This document shows, piece after piece, positions 35,410 through 43,695 of a stretch of 64,000 nt of DNA (position 1 is the stretch's first letter; each line of letters begins with the position of its first letter). The DNA comes from Paenibacillus luteus (GTDB lineage Bacteria > Bacillota > Bacilli > Paenibacillales > Paenibacillaceae). A program made the translations under genes and the position numbers. The stretch is from assembly GCF_006542765.1 (NCBI RefSeq), contig NZ_SKCD01000066.1:272932-336931 (forward strand), in the 5' to 3' direction. The notes beneath the pieces are model-generated. The model did not search any database. It was given only the letters and a program-made list of their open reading frames with translations, and was not told the DNA's origin.

Positions 35410-36264
35410 TTGGGAAAGGTAAGAATTGTAACTGACAGTACAGCAGATATACCGGAAGAGATTCGCGAGCGGCTGGGTATTTCTATGGTGCCCTTAAAGG
35501 TGCTGTTTGGGGAAGAAACGTTTCTCGATGCGGTGACGATCAAATCAGAGGGTTTCTACGAGAAGCTTGCGCAAGCTTCTGCGCTTCCCACAACGTCGCA
35601 GCCGTCTCCAGTGGAATTTTCTGATGTGTATCAGCGCTTACTTGGAGAGGATGCGGAGTCGCCGATTATTTCACTTCACTTATCGGCAGCGCTTAGCGGC
35701 ACGTATCAGTCGGCGGTTATCGCTCAGTCCATGCTGGAAGAAGAAGCTGACCTTACGATCCTCGATTCAAAATCTGCTTCCTACGGCTTCGGCATGCGTG
35801 TGGTGAAGGCGGCCGAAATGGCGCAGGCGGGCGAATCGAAGGAACGAATTGTCGAGGAGATTGAACGCCTCGCTAACAGTACGGAATTATATTTTCTCGT
35901 GGATACGCTGGAATACTTGCAGAAGGGCGGCCGCATCGGAAAAGCATCAGCGCTAATCGGTTCCATTCTTAATATTAAGCCGATTCTCTCGCTTGATTCT
36001 GATGGCGTGGTGCTTGCTGTAGATAAGGTTCGAGGCACGAAGAAGGCGATGGCGCGCATTGTCGAGCTTCTCAAAAAAACGTATGGGGATGAGCCGGTCG
36101 GTATGACGATGGCCTATTCGCTGCATAAGGAAACGGCGGGGGAGCTCTACGAGCTTCTTAAGAGCCAATTCAATGTTCAGGCGGTTAGCTGGACGACCAT
36201 TGGAGCTGTTATTGGCACGCATACCGGTCCAGGCACTTCTGCCGTGTTTATGTACAGGATGTGA
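35410..36264 (+). CDS. fakB: DegV/FakB family fatty-acid-binding protein
   Basis: A 284-residue DegV-fold protein: VRIVTDSTADIPEE, SLHLSAALSGTYQSA, DSKSASYGFG, FLVDTLEYLQKGGRIGKAS and THTGPGT at the C-terminus. FakB binds a fatty acid and presents it to FakA. The long frame from 35287 is rejected; the TTG at 35410 has GGGAGG nine bases upstream and gives the standard start. recG begins four bases after the stop. Confidence 0.88.
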   Translation: MGKVRIVTDSTADIPEEIRERLGISMVPLKVLFGEETFLDAVTIKSEGFYEKLAQASALPTTSQPSPVEFSDVYQRLLGEDAESPIISLHLSAALSGTYQSAVIAQSMLEEEADLTILDSKSASYGFGMRVVKAAEMAQAGESKERIVEEIERLANSTELYFLVDTLEYLQKGGRIGKASALIGSILNIKPILSLDSDGVVLAVDKVRGTKKAMARIVELLKKTYGDEPVGMTMAYSLHKETAGELYELLKSQFNVQAVSWTTIGAVIGTHTGPGTSAVFMYRM

Positions 36265-36268
36265 TTGA

Positions 36269-38323
36269 ATGATGACGCTGGACCAAATTTCCGTTCGGCA
36301 AATCAAAGGCGTGAGCGCTCCTAAGGAAGAGGAGCTTCACGCCTTTGGCGTGAGAACGATTGCAGATTTATTGGATTATTTTCCGTATCGCTATGAGGAT
36401 TATCGTATCCGGGAGCTTACAGATGTTAAAGAAGGCGAAAAGGTCACGGTGCTTGGGCATGTCCGGGGCATCCCGGTCTTGCAGCGCTACGGCAAAAGCA
36501 AGTCCAGACTCACCTGCAAGGTGGAGGTTGGCCAGTGGCTGGTGACGGCGGTATGGTTCAACCGACACTTTCTGCAAGACCAGCTTGTGATTGGCCGTGA
36601 GATCATGCTGACAGGCAAATGGGAGCAGCAACGCCTACAAATGACGATATCCGACTCGGAGTTTCCAGGCAGCGGTGGAGCCGCCAAATCAGGAACGCTT
36701 CAGCCGGTCTACTCTGTGGGCGGCAGTATTACGCAGACGTGGATGCGGAAGACGATACGTCAGGCTTTGACGCAGTACGGAACGATGATTGAGGAATTGC
36801 TGCCGCAGGAGCTTGTTCAAGGACATGATCTGATGCCAAGACGCGATGCGGTGCAGCGTATTCATTTGCCGGATGATACGAAAGAAGGACAAGAAGCTCG
36901 CAGAAGGTTGGTCTACGAGGAGTTATTTCTGTTTCAGTTAAAGCTGCAAGCTTATCGCGCGCTTAACAGGAAGCGCAACGATGGCATTGCACATCGTATT
37001 GAAAGTGAGACGATTCGCCAATTCGCCGCTACGCTTCCGTTCGAGCTGACGGATGCGCAGAAGAAGGTCGTCAATGAAATTTGCGTAGATATGCGAAGGC
37101 CTTCCTGTATGAATCGTCTGCTGCAGGGAGATGTCGGCTCCGGCAAAACGGTCGTATCGGCGATTGCGCTCTATGTTGCGGTGAAGTCGGGGCATCAAGG
37201 CGCAATTATGGTACCGACCGAAATATTGGCTGATCAGCATATGCGCTCGTTGACAAAAATGTTTGCAGATTTGGGCATTCAGGTAGCCTTGCTTACCGGA
37301 AGCTTAACCGAACGCAAGCGTAGAGACGTTCTGGCTGGACTTCAAATGGGCATTATTGATATCGTTGTTGGCACGCATGCGCTTATTCAGGAGGACGTCT
37401 TCTTTCGGAGCTTGGGCCTTGTCGTTGTGGACGAGCAGCACCGGTTCGGCGTCAATCAACGAAGCGTGCTGCGGCGCAAAGGAATGAACCCCGATGTTCT
37501 TACGATGACAGCAACGCCGATTCCACGGACGATGGCGATCACTGCGTTCGGTGATATGGACGTTTCCACGATACGCGAGCGGCCTCATGGCCGTAAGCCC
37601 ATTAAGACGTATTGGGTCAAGCATAGCATGATGGAACGGGTACTTGGCTTCATCCGCAAAGAGGTGAGCAAAGGACGGCAGGCTTACATTATTTGTCCTT
37701 TAATTGAGGAGTCCGAGAAGATTGATGTTCAAAATGCCATAGATCTTTATGTACAGACGCAGCAATCCTTTCCTGATTTACGTGTTGGTCTACTGCATGG
37801 ACGGCTCTCCTCAGCAGAAAAGGAGAGCGTAATGGGAGCTTTCAGCGCGAATGAAACCCATGTGCTCGTGGCGACGACGGTCGTTGAAGTAGGCGTCGAC
37901 GTTCCAAATGCGACGCTGATGATCATTATGGATGCGGAGCGCTTCGGTTTGTCGCAGCTGCATCAGTTGCGCGGTCGTGTTGGGCGGGGAGAGCATCAAT
38001 CGCATTGTATTTTGGTGGCCGATCCGAAATCTGAAACCGGACGCGAACGGATGAAAGTAATGACGGATACGGACGATGGTTTTGAGGTATCGCGCCGCGA
38101 TCTTGAAATTCGTGGACCGGGCGATTTTTTTGGGACCAAGCAAAGCGGCCTGCCTGAGTTTCGTCTAGCGGACATGGTGGCGGATTATGAGGTATTGGAG
38201 ATCGCCCGCGAAGACGCAGCGGAGCTCACGGAGCGTGAGGATTTCTGGACCAATGATTCGTATGTCAGAGTACGGTCGGTGCTGCAAAAGGATCAATTTT
38301 TTCAAGGGGAACAGCTGGACTAG
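36269..38323 (+). CDS. recG: ATP-dependent DNA helicase RecG
   Basis: A 684-residue RecG, which remodels stalled forks and Holliday junctions. The wedge/OB domain is at about 1-230 (YFPYRYEDY, TVLGHV). Walker A GDVGSGKTVV is near 287, Walker B DEQH near 388, TATPIPRT follows, and the C-terminal helicase lobe ends with VEVGVDVPNA, QLRGRVGRG and RDLEIRGPGDFFG. The start may be the first or second of two adjacent ATGs. Confidence 0.97.
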   Translation: MMTLDQISVRQIKGVSAPKEEELHAFGVRTIADLLDYFPYRYEDYRIRELTDVKEGEKVTVLGHVRGIPVLQRYGKSKSRLTCKVEVGQWLVTAVWFNRHFLQDQLVIGREIMLTGKWEQQRLQMTISDSEFPGSGGAAKSGTLQPVYSVGGSITQTWMRKTIRQALTQYGTMIEELLPQELVQGHDLMPRRDAVQRIHLPDDTKEGQEARRRLVYEELFLFQLKLQAYRALNRKRNDGIAHRIESETIRQFAATLPFELTDAQKKVVNEICVDMRRPSCMNRLLQGDVGSGKTVVSAIALYVAVKSGHQGAIMVPTEILADQHMRSLTKMFADLGIQVALLTGSLTERKRRDVLAGLQMGIIDIVVGTHALIQEDVFFRSLGLVVVDEQHRFGVNQRSVLRRKGMNPDVLTMTATPIPRTMAITAFGDMDVSTIRERPHGRKPIKTYWVKHSMMERVLGFIRKEVSKGRQAYIICPLIEESEKIDVQNAIDLYVQTQQSFPDLRVGLLHGRLSSAEKESVMGAFSANETHVLVATTVVEVGVDVPNATLMIIMDAERFGLSQLHQLRGRVGRGEHQSHCILVADPKSETGRERMKVMTDTDDGFEVSRRDLEIRGPGDFFGTKQSGLPEFRLADMVADYEVLEIAREDAAELTEREDFWTNDSYVRVRSVLQKDQFFQGEQLD

Positions 38324-38394
38324 GCAATAATTACCTACCTACGGCATATAGTTTAACGATGTGATCGGATTGCCGGATGGAGGTGTCGAGGGCA

Positions 38395-38682
38395 GTGAGT
38401 TACCAAAATTATGGAATTAAGCCGCAGTTTGTCGAGCGTGTGAAATACAAATTAAAAAATCCTGTCATGAAGGACCGGATCAGGCAGCTTCTCGGTAATG
38501 TGACGAAGTATGATTTACAGGACCGGCCAAAGGTAAGAAAACTAGTGAAGGCAGCCGCCGTTATTTTGCAGGAGCAGCTGACGGACACGCAGGAAGACCA
38601 GATTGTTGCCTTTGTGATGGGGCAAAAAATCGATCCCAACAACACATTTCATTTATTGAAGTTGTGGGGGATGTTTCGCTGA
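38395..38682 (+). CDS. spoVIF: Stage VI sporulation protein F
   Basis: A 95-residue protein resembling SpoVIF, a late mother-cell protein needed for proper coat and heat resistance in B. subtilis. The C-terminal two thirds (DRPKVRKLVKAAAVILQEQLTD then VAFVMGQKI) carry the family look. The GTG at 38395 has GGAGGTG nine bases upstream; a longer frame to 38377 would start inside that site. The terminator overlaps its stop codon. Confidence 0.72.
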   Translation: MSYQNYGIKPQFVERVKYKLKNPVMKDRIRQLLGNVTKYDLQDRPKVRKLVKAAAVILQEQLTDTQEDQIVAFVMGQKIDPNNTFHLLKLWGMFR

Positions 38683-38708
38683 CCGCTTTCGGTCAGCGAT
38701 TTTTTTTT
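38677..38708 (+). terminator. Terminator overlapping the spoVIF stop
   Basis: CGCTGACC pairs with GGTCAGCG around GCTTTC and is followed by A and nine T. Confidence 0.92.
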
Positions 38709-38731
38709 GGACGCAACTGCGGCCGCTGGAC

Positions 38732-39427
38732 TTACCAGAGCTCAAGCTGCTCACCCGCATCAAAGGGCTCGATCAGGGACGGCTCGTCGTTGCGTACGCT
38801 GCCCACAGCTGCGGAAACGGGATAGGCTTCCAGCTCACTGGCTTGGTAAGGCACAAGCAACGGCATTAGCATAGCCGTATCCATCACAGTGCGATCGAGC
38901 CAAAGGTGCTCATCCTCGGGACGCAGAATGACGGGCATTCGGTCATGAATGGGGGCAACAAGCTCGTTAGGCGTAGTGGTCAGGATCGTACAGCTATTAA
39001 TTTTGGTTCCGTCAGGAGAGAGCCATGTTTCATACAGTCCAGCCATGCTGAACAAAGCGCGGCTTTTGAGCGTGATGCGCATAGGCTGCTTGCCGGTTGC
39101 CGTTGTCTTCCACTCATAGAAGCCATCGGCCGGGATGAGGCAGCGCTTGCGCCGCAGCGGCGTCTGGAAGGCTGGCTTGCTCGCCGCCGTCTCGGAGCGC
39201 GCATTCAGCATTTGAAAGCCGATCTTCGGATCATCGGCCCAAGGCGGCACGAGTCCCCACTTTAGCTCACCCAATCGATTGGCTTGTCCATCGTGAATGA
39301 TCGATAAGACCTGCTGGCTGGGTGCAACGTTGTATTTCGGACGGTGAAACGGCACCATGGTCTCTCCAATCATATATCTGACTAACAGCTCCTCCAAGGT
39401 TACCGTTAGCGTATATCTTCCGCACAT
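38732..39427 (-). CDS. SRAP-family abasic-site DNA-protein crosslink protein (YedK/HMCES-like)
   Basis: A 231-residue SOS response-associated peptidase. The catalytic set of E. coli YedK is complete: Cys2 (MCGRYT), Asn75 (LNARSET), Glu105 (DGFYEW) and His161 (IHDRMPVIL). The family bonds covalently through Cys2 to abasic sites in single-stranded DNA. The ATG at 39427 must be the start because Cys2 has to be exposed; the longer frame is rejected. Its promoter shares a 15-bp block with the LexA-controlled polymerase operon 4 kb away. Confidence 0.93.
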   Translation of the reverse strand: MCGRYTLTVTLEELLVRYMIGETMVPFHRPKYNVAPSQQVLSIIHDGQANRLGELKWGLVPPWADDPKIGFQMLNARSETAASKPAFQTPLRRKRCLIPADGFYEWKTTATGKQPMRITLKSRALFSMAGLYETWLSPDGTKINSCTILTTTPNELVAPIHDRMPVILRPEDEHLWLDRTVMDTAMLMPLLVPYQASELEAYPVSAAVGSVRNDEPSLIEPFDAGEQLELW

Positions 39428-39451
39428 GACTCTTTGTCTCCTCTCCTTGTG

Positions 39452-39466
39452 TTTGTTCTTATTATA
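39452..39466 (-). promoter_or_regulatory. Promoter of the SRAP gene with LexA half-site
   Basis: On the minus strand this reads TATAATAAGAACAAA, a perfect -10 box followed by GAAC. The same 15 bases occur at 43466-43480, where they are part of a complete LexA box (GAAC-N4-GTTC). Here the second half reads ACAA, so any LexA binding would be weak. Confidence 0.5.
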
Positions 39467-39602
39467 CATTGCGGCCAACTGCAGCGCATATGTTGCTAAC
39501 AAAGTATGGCGGACTGCTTGGTGGCGGATACTGGTTATTATAGGCTTGTTAGCTGTGCTTCATTTCCTAAGAGGCAATGACGTTGAATAAGGAGCGCTTA
39601 CG

Positions 39603-40895
39603 ATGGGCAAAACGGATGGAGTTCGGACAAATCGCCGGTCAATCGGCTATTGGCTGCGGGAGCTGCTTGCGCTTCCGGGCGCGGCATTTGATTATGCTGT
39701 CGGGAAATGGGCATCGCTCAGCGCATCGCATGAGATGATCGCAGAGGCGGTTCCGCTTGAGCTGCCTGCTGCTACGATAGCCAAGCTCACGCATGCTTGG
39801 TCCAAGTCCACAGCAGCGCCTGATTCTGGCGTTGCCGCTAGCTGGACGGAAAGAGAGCAAGAGCTGATTGAACGCATTCGCGTGGAGACGGCGGCTGGCA
39901 ACCGCAATAATGTGACGCGTACAGAGGCCTATCGTGATGTTTATTATCGCACGCCCGAGCTGCACTGGGCGCTGCTCGCTCATATGGTATCGCGCAACGG
40001 CGGCTGGAATATGACTGATTTACAGGGGGAGTGGCTGCCATGGCTGCTCGGCAAGGAGCAGCGCGAGGCCGTATTCCGCTTTTTGGAGCAGGCCAATGCG
40101 CTGATTTTTCAGGATGCCTATCCTCAGCTGCTTTTGTATGAATGGAGCCGCAGAGAAGGAAGGAGCTTGTTCCACCTGCTGTCGGCTTTTGGCGTATCAG
40201 CATTTATGGCTCCGGTGTGGAGGCAGTTTTGGCGGGATGGCGAGTCGGCTCCGCTAACGGTTGCTCTTATTGTGAACGAACAAAATTATATTGAGCAGCG
40301 GGTCGTGCAGCATCCCTATTTCCGAGATAAAGTGCTGCATACGTTCTTTTTCGGGCTGCAGTCGCTGCTGCAGCTAAATGGCGTTGTTTTTCCTTATGGG
40401 AATGGGCAGCGGAGAGGGGAAGAGACGGTCGTGCTCAGGCTTTCCGGACTGATACTGGAGCGCTTTGAACATTTGCATGAGCGAATTGAGTTTGGCAAAC
40501 GGCTTTATGCGATGATGTTTGGCATCCCACGTGTATACGACGGGGTGAAATGCTTTGCAGCCGCTGTTAAGCACACGGGCTCACGGGCGGACTATGCCCC
40601 TCATTTGTTTGCCCGCGTTCGTCAGAAGCCCCCTCAGCGCGTCTACACGGAGCGTTTGCTTGGGGGACGGCTGAAGCTTGGCGCGGAGCCGATCTACAGT
40701 CCTGAACTCAGTGCTGCTTGGGGGGATCAACCACCGCCGGTGCCGGAACCCGGAGACTGGTTCACTTCGGCTGCAGAGGTCATTCCGTATTTTCAAAAGC
40801 TGCCGCTTCCGTCATCCTTCGAAATGACGAATGAATACGGAATGATGCTGAACAAGATTGAGCTGGCCGTTATTGCGGTGCAGCGGGGGAAGTAA
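39603..40895 (+). CDS. DUF2515 family protein (YppC-like)
   Basis: A 430-residue protein resembling B. subtilis YppC. It has no signal peptide and no clear membrane span. Recognisable stretches include NVTRTEAYRDVYYRTPELHW, LLAHMVSRNGGWNMTDL, NEQNYIEQRV and FEMTNEYGMMLNKIELA near the end. The function is unknown. The start follows AAGGAGCG. No partner gene is evident. Confidence 0.7.
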   Translation: MGKTDGVRTNRRSIGYWLRELLALPGAAFDYAVGKWASLSASHEMIAEAVPLELPAATIAKLTHAWSKSTAAPDSGVAASWTEREQELIERIRVETAAGNRNNVTRTEAYRDVYYRTPELHWALLAHMVSRNGGWNMTDLQGEWLPWLLGKEQREAVFRFLEQANALIFQDAYPQLLLYEWSRREGRSLFHLLSAFGVSAFMAPVWRQFWRDGESAPLTVALIVNEQNYIEQRVVQHPYFRDKVLHTFFFGLQSLLQLNGVVFPYGNGQRRGEETVVLRLSGLILERFEHLHERIEFGKRLYAMMFGIPRVYDGVKCFAAAVKHTGSRADYAPHLFARVRQKPPQRVYTERLLGGRLKLGAEPIYSPELSAAWGDQPPPVPEPGDWFTSAAEVIPYFQKLPLPSSFEMTNEYGMMLNKIELAVIAVQRGK

Positions 40896-41593
40896 ACGGC
40901 TGCCTGGAGCAGGATATTGGGCCAACTCGTTAATTTTTAGTTCAACTTAATATACATGGAATTTGTCCCGCTATTGCTTTGATCAAGCAAATAACGGTAT
41001 TTTAGCAGGTGGAATTTCATTTAATTCTTTAAACTTTATGTAGAACTCAACAGAAAAAAAGGAAATTATTAGAAAAAAATCATTATCATCTTAAGTTCAT
41101 TCTATATAAATCAGAATAGATCAGTTTTTCAAGTGAACTGCTCTTTTTATCGTCAAAGGACGGCGATAGCCGTTTGTGGTTGTAGTAAGGCTTTATAGGG
41201 CATGAGGCCCAAATTTGTCATTTTCTCGTCATTGGGCAGTAGTATACTAAATAAACGAGTCTGCAGCAGTTATGTCGAGCGTGTGGGAACAGCCAGAGTA
41301 CGGAAAGTAAAAGTCAGTCTACAGTCTGCAGCTTGCCAATTGATCGTAAAGGACTGTACGAAATGCCTAATTATTATTTTAACGAAATTTGGACACCGCT
41401 AAAATATCTCGGAATCCGTCTGCACCGGGATGATGACGGGGATTTATGGATCAAATGCTGGAAGATGAAACGCCGCCGTTTTCGTTCTTGATGCCAAACT
41501 GTAGAGGAATTCTACCTTTTCAAGCTGAAAATGCATGTCTCTTTAGTACATTGTAATATTGATAGTCGAAGACTGGGATCATTGGCTCTGATC
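40896..41593. other. Low-information spacer with one possible small gene
   Basis: About 700 bp, A+T-rich in the first third. The one hairpin with a T tract (CAGTT/AACTG then CTCTTTTT, 41122-41150) is weak. A 42-codon frame at 41363 is the only coding candidate. No tRNA, riboswitch or transposase remnant was recognised. Confidence 0.5.
41363..41491 (+). CDS. Possible small basic protein
   Basis: A 42-codon frame that begins MPNYYFNEIWTPLKYLGI and ends in a run of basic residues (KMKRRRFRS). AAAGGA lies nine bases before the ATG. Composition looks protein-like, with many aromatic and charged residues, but no family is recognised. It could be a real small gene or the tail of a lost one. Confidence 0.35.
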   Translation: MPNYYFNEIWTPLKYLGIRLHRDDDGDLWIKCWKMKRRRFRS

Positions 41594-41642
41594 ATACGAA
41601 AAGGAGCTGTCCGCTTAAGCGCTGGACGGCTCCTTTTCGTAT
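41594..41642. terminator. Long inverted repeat after the YolD gene
   Basis: Two 19-bp arms that match but for one wobble (start ATACGAAAAGGAGC) flank an 11-base loop containing GCTTAAGC. On the minus strand the second arm contains CTCCTTTTCG. It sits seven bases after the YolD stop and probably ends that operon. Confidence 0.75.
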
Positions 41643-41648
41643 GCCATT

Positions 41649-41978
41649 TCATCCTTCTTCAATGGATGCCCCTTCGATATCGCGAATGGAGAACCATTCG
41701 CCATCAACCATGAAACGTCCTTTCAACTGATCGACCCGATCGACGACGCCAATGACGCTCAACTCCTCCAGCGGATGGAACAGGCGGATCGCAATGGGGT
41801 GCCGCTGCTGCAGCGATTCCATCACAAAGCGGCTTATATTTTCCCATTCCTGCTCGTCAAGCTCGATCCGCTGCCTCTGCCGTGAAGCCTGTTCCTGTTC
41901 ATTGATAGCAACCTTATGTTCAGGCAGCATCATGCGGCTCGATTCCCAGATGCCGTTGCCTTCAAGTTTCTTCCTCAT
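41649..41978 (-). CDS. YolD-like protein
   Basis: A 109-residue YolD-family protein. The segment RQRIELDEQEWENISRFVM and the end with GVVDRVDQLKGRFMVDGEWFSIRDI are typical. YolD-like genes travel with Y-family polymerases of the UvrX/YqjW type, as here; the molecular role is not settled. Its ATG overlaps the polymerase stop by four bases. Confidence 0.87.
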   Translation of the reverse strand: MRKKLEGNGIWESSRMMLPEHKVAINEQEQASRQRQRIELDEQEWENISRFVMESLQQRHPIAIRLFHPLEELSVIGVVDRVDQLKGRFMVDGEWFSIRDIEGASIEEG

Positions 41979-43240
41979 TTGTAATGTCCTCCGATCTTCT
42001 CTGAGCGGTGCTGCGCTTGGCCGGCAAGGGTTACGGAGGCGGCCCGTAAAATGATGGCGTCCCCGTATTTCTGCTTAAGGGCGTCGGTCGCTTTCTCGAG
42101 CGCCATCGTCTTCTCCCGCTTCGTGTCAAACAAGGACAGCTGATACTCGCCATCCTCGGAAAATTGCGACAGGCTGACGCCGACCTTTCTTACTGGATAG
42201 CCGTCCCAGTGGCGAAGCAGCAGTTGCACAGCAGCATGGTAAACCGTGTTGGTCACGTTGCTCGGATCGTCCATTTTCATTTGGCGGCTAAAGCCGGTAG
42301 GCTGGTCATAATTGGCCCCCATCAAGCCAACGGAAACGACATGCCCCATATAGCCCTTGCCCCGGCAGCGCTGGCATACGAGCTCGGTGAGCTCAAGCAG
42401 GACAACCTTAATTTCCTCCAGTCTTTGATAGTCTCGGGGCAGCGTCATCATATGCCCGATCACCTTCGGAGCAATCTCATGCGTCCCTGGCGCAACGGGA
42501 CTATCATCGATGCCGTTCGCAATGCGAGAGTAAAGCTCGGCGTTAATATCGGAGTTTTTGCCGAATTTGCGGCGCATCATCAGTTTCAGCTTCTCGAGCG
42601 GCGTTGCGGCTACCTTGCCGATCGTCTCTAGGCCCATGGCATTGAAATGCCGCGTCATGCGGCTGCCGACCATGAACATTTTGGCAACGGGAAGAGTCCA
42701 AAGCGTCTCCTCAAGCCGATCCTTCCGCAAAATATAAATGCCGGAACCATTTTTTTTGGCATAGTTGTCGCAGGCCATCTTCGCCAGCATTTTATTTTCG
42801 GCAATGCCAAAGCGCGTGTAAATCCCCAGCTCGGCCTGGATCCGTGTCTGAATGTGATGCGCGAGCTCCTCCGGTGATCCGTACAAATGCAGGGAGCCCG
42901 TCACATCTAGAAACTGCTCATCGATGGAATAGGGCTCAACTAGGTCTGTATACGATTTATAGATGTTCGTAATCCTCATGGAGATATCGATGTACAGCTG
43001 CATTCGAGGCCTAATAATGACTAAATTCGGACACTTGGCAAGGGAATCGCCCAGCCGCTCTGCCGTTGTTACCCCAAAGGACTTGGCAAGGGGACAAGCG
43101 GCGAGAATGATGCCTGAGCGGCGTTCAGGGTCGCCTGCAACGACGAGGGGCAAATCACGATATTCCGGGTGATCAGCCTTCTCTACGGAGGCATAAAATG
43201 ACTGGCAGTCTGCCAGCATAATGACTTTGTTAAGAGGCAT
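41975..43240 (-). CDS. Y-family translesion DNA polymerase (UvrX/YqjW-like)
   Basis: A 421-residue error-prone polymerase. Metal-binding carboxylates are Asp11 (MLADCQSFYASVEK) and Asp107-Glu108 in SIDEQFLDVTG. A thumb region and a little-finger domain (about 245-360) follow. It is closer to the UvrX/YqjW group than to DinB because it carries the YolD partner. A small gene overlaps its start by 11 bases. The operon lies behind two LexA boxes, so it should be damage-induced. Confidence 0.92.
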   Translation of the reverse strand: MPLNKVIMLADCQSFYASVEKADHPEYRDLPLVVAGDPERRSGIILAACPLAKSFGVTTAERLGDSLAKCPNLVIIRPRMQLYIDISMRITNIYKSYTDLVEPYSIDEQFLDVTGSLHLYGSPEELAHHIQTRIQAELGIYTRFGIAENKMLAKMACDNYAKKNGSGIYILRKDRLEETLWTLPVAKMFMVGSRMTRHFNAMGLETIGKVAATPLEKLKLMMRRKFGKNSDINAELYSRIANGIDDSPVAPGTHEIAPKVIGHMMTLPRDYQRLEEIKVVLLELTELVCQRCRGKGYMGHVVSVGLMGANYDQPTGFSRQMKMDDPSNVTNTVYHAAVQLLLRHWDGYPVRKVGVSLSQFSEDGEYQLSLFDTKREKTMALEKATDALKQKYGDAIILRAASVTLAGQAQHRSEKIGGHYK

Positions 43241-43439
43241 GTCGACTCACCAGCTCTACTGCCAATAGATTGGTCGCAAGAAAGATGCGCTGCGCGCCGG
43301 AATTGAGACAGAAAGCACGGATGTAGCCGTCTTTTACGGCCAGAACACGAATTCTTCGCTTGGTGAATTTTCCCTTCTTGCTCATATAAATCACATCAAC
43401 GACACAATCGATCATGTGAAGCCATTTTTCCAATGTCAT
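43230..43439 (-). CDS. Small WYL-like protein ahead of the polymerase
   Basis: A 69-residue protein. The core KGKFTKRRIRVLAVKDGYIRAFCLNSGAQRIF (given here for orientation as two joined strands) resembles a minimal WYL-type SH3-like fold, often annotated as a regulator in related genomes. The AAGGAGGAG site upstream is strong. Its stop overlaps the polymerase start, so translation is coupled. It may sense DNA or a nucleotide; that is speculation from the fold likeness. Confidence 0.65.
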   Translation of the reverse strand: MTLEKWLHMIDCVVDVIYMSKKGKFTKRRIRVLAVKDGYIRAFCLNSGAQRIFLATNLLAVELVSRHAS

Positions 43440-43460
43440 GATGCTCCTCCTTTTAGGTAA

Positions 43461-43496
43461 GAACGTTTGTTCTTATTATATGCGGAACGTGTGTTC
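43461..43496 (-). promoter_or_regulatory. SOS promoter with two LexA boxes
   Basis: GAACGTTTGTTC (43461-43472) and GAACGTGTGTTC (43485-43496) are both perfect GAAC-N4-GTTC operators with centres 24 bp apart. Between them on the minus strand lies TATAAT (43475-43480), so LexA would flank and cover the -10 region of the polymerase operon. Confidence 0.93.
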
Positions 43497-43580
43497 TTAT
43501 ACTAGAGGTTAATTGTGGTTATTTTTTACAAGGTTTTACTGCTGAATAGCGCGGCAGGCAGCTTTGGAGAAAGAACTTGG

Positions 43581-43611
43581 AGTGGGAATCTGATAAAAAG
43601 AAAATCCCACT
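43581..43611 (+). promoter_or_regulatory. Inverted repeat in the cysK leader
   Basis: AGTGGGA is repeated inverted as TCCCACT 17 bases later, about 85 bp before the cysK start. No T tract follows. It may be an operator or an mRNA structure; I cannot tell which. Confidence 0.35.
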
Positions 43612-43695
43612 ATTGTATTAAGTTTGTGCAGCTGATAAGGTAAAAGAATATAACCGACTGAAAAGGTTGGAATTAAATGTATGGGAGGGGTCACT

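Noticed and set aside
39357..39590. Plus-strand frame of 77 codons with a hydrophobic second half, antisense to the SRAP start
   Set aside because: Its first part is the reverse complement of the SRAP N-terminus and promoter, and no Shine-Dalgarno precedes any start. A short membrane peptide from 39426 cannot be fully excluded.
41202..41402. Plus-strand frame of 66 codons
   Set aside because: No ribosome site and no protein-like composition; the overlapping frame at 41363 is the better candidate.
43500..43695. T-box or S-box leader before cysK
   Set aside because: No T-box sequence or S-box core was found; only one short inverted repeat is present.
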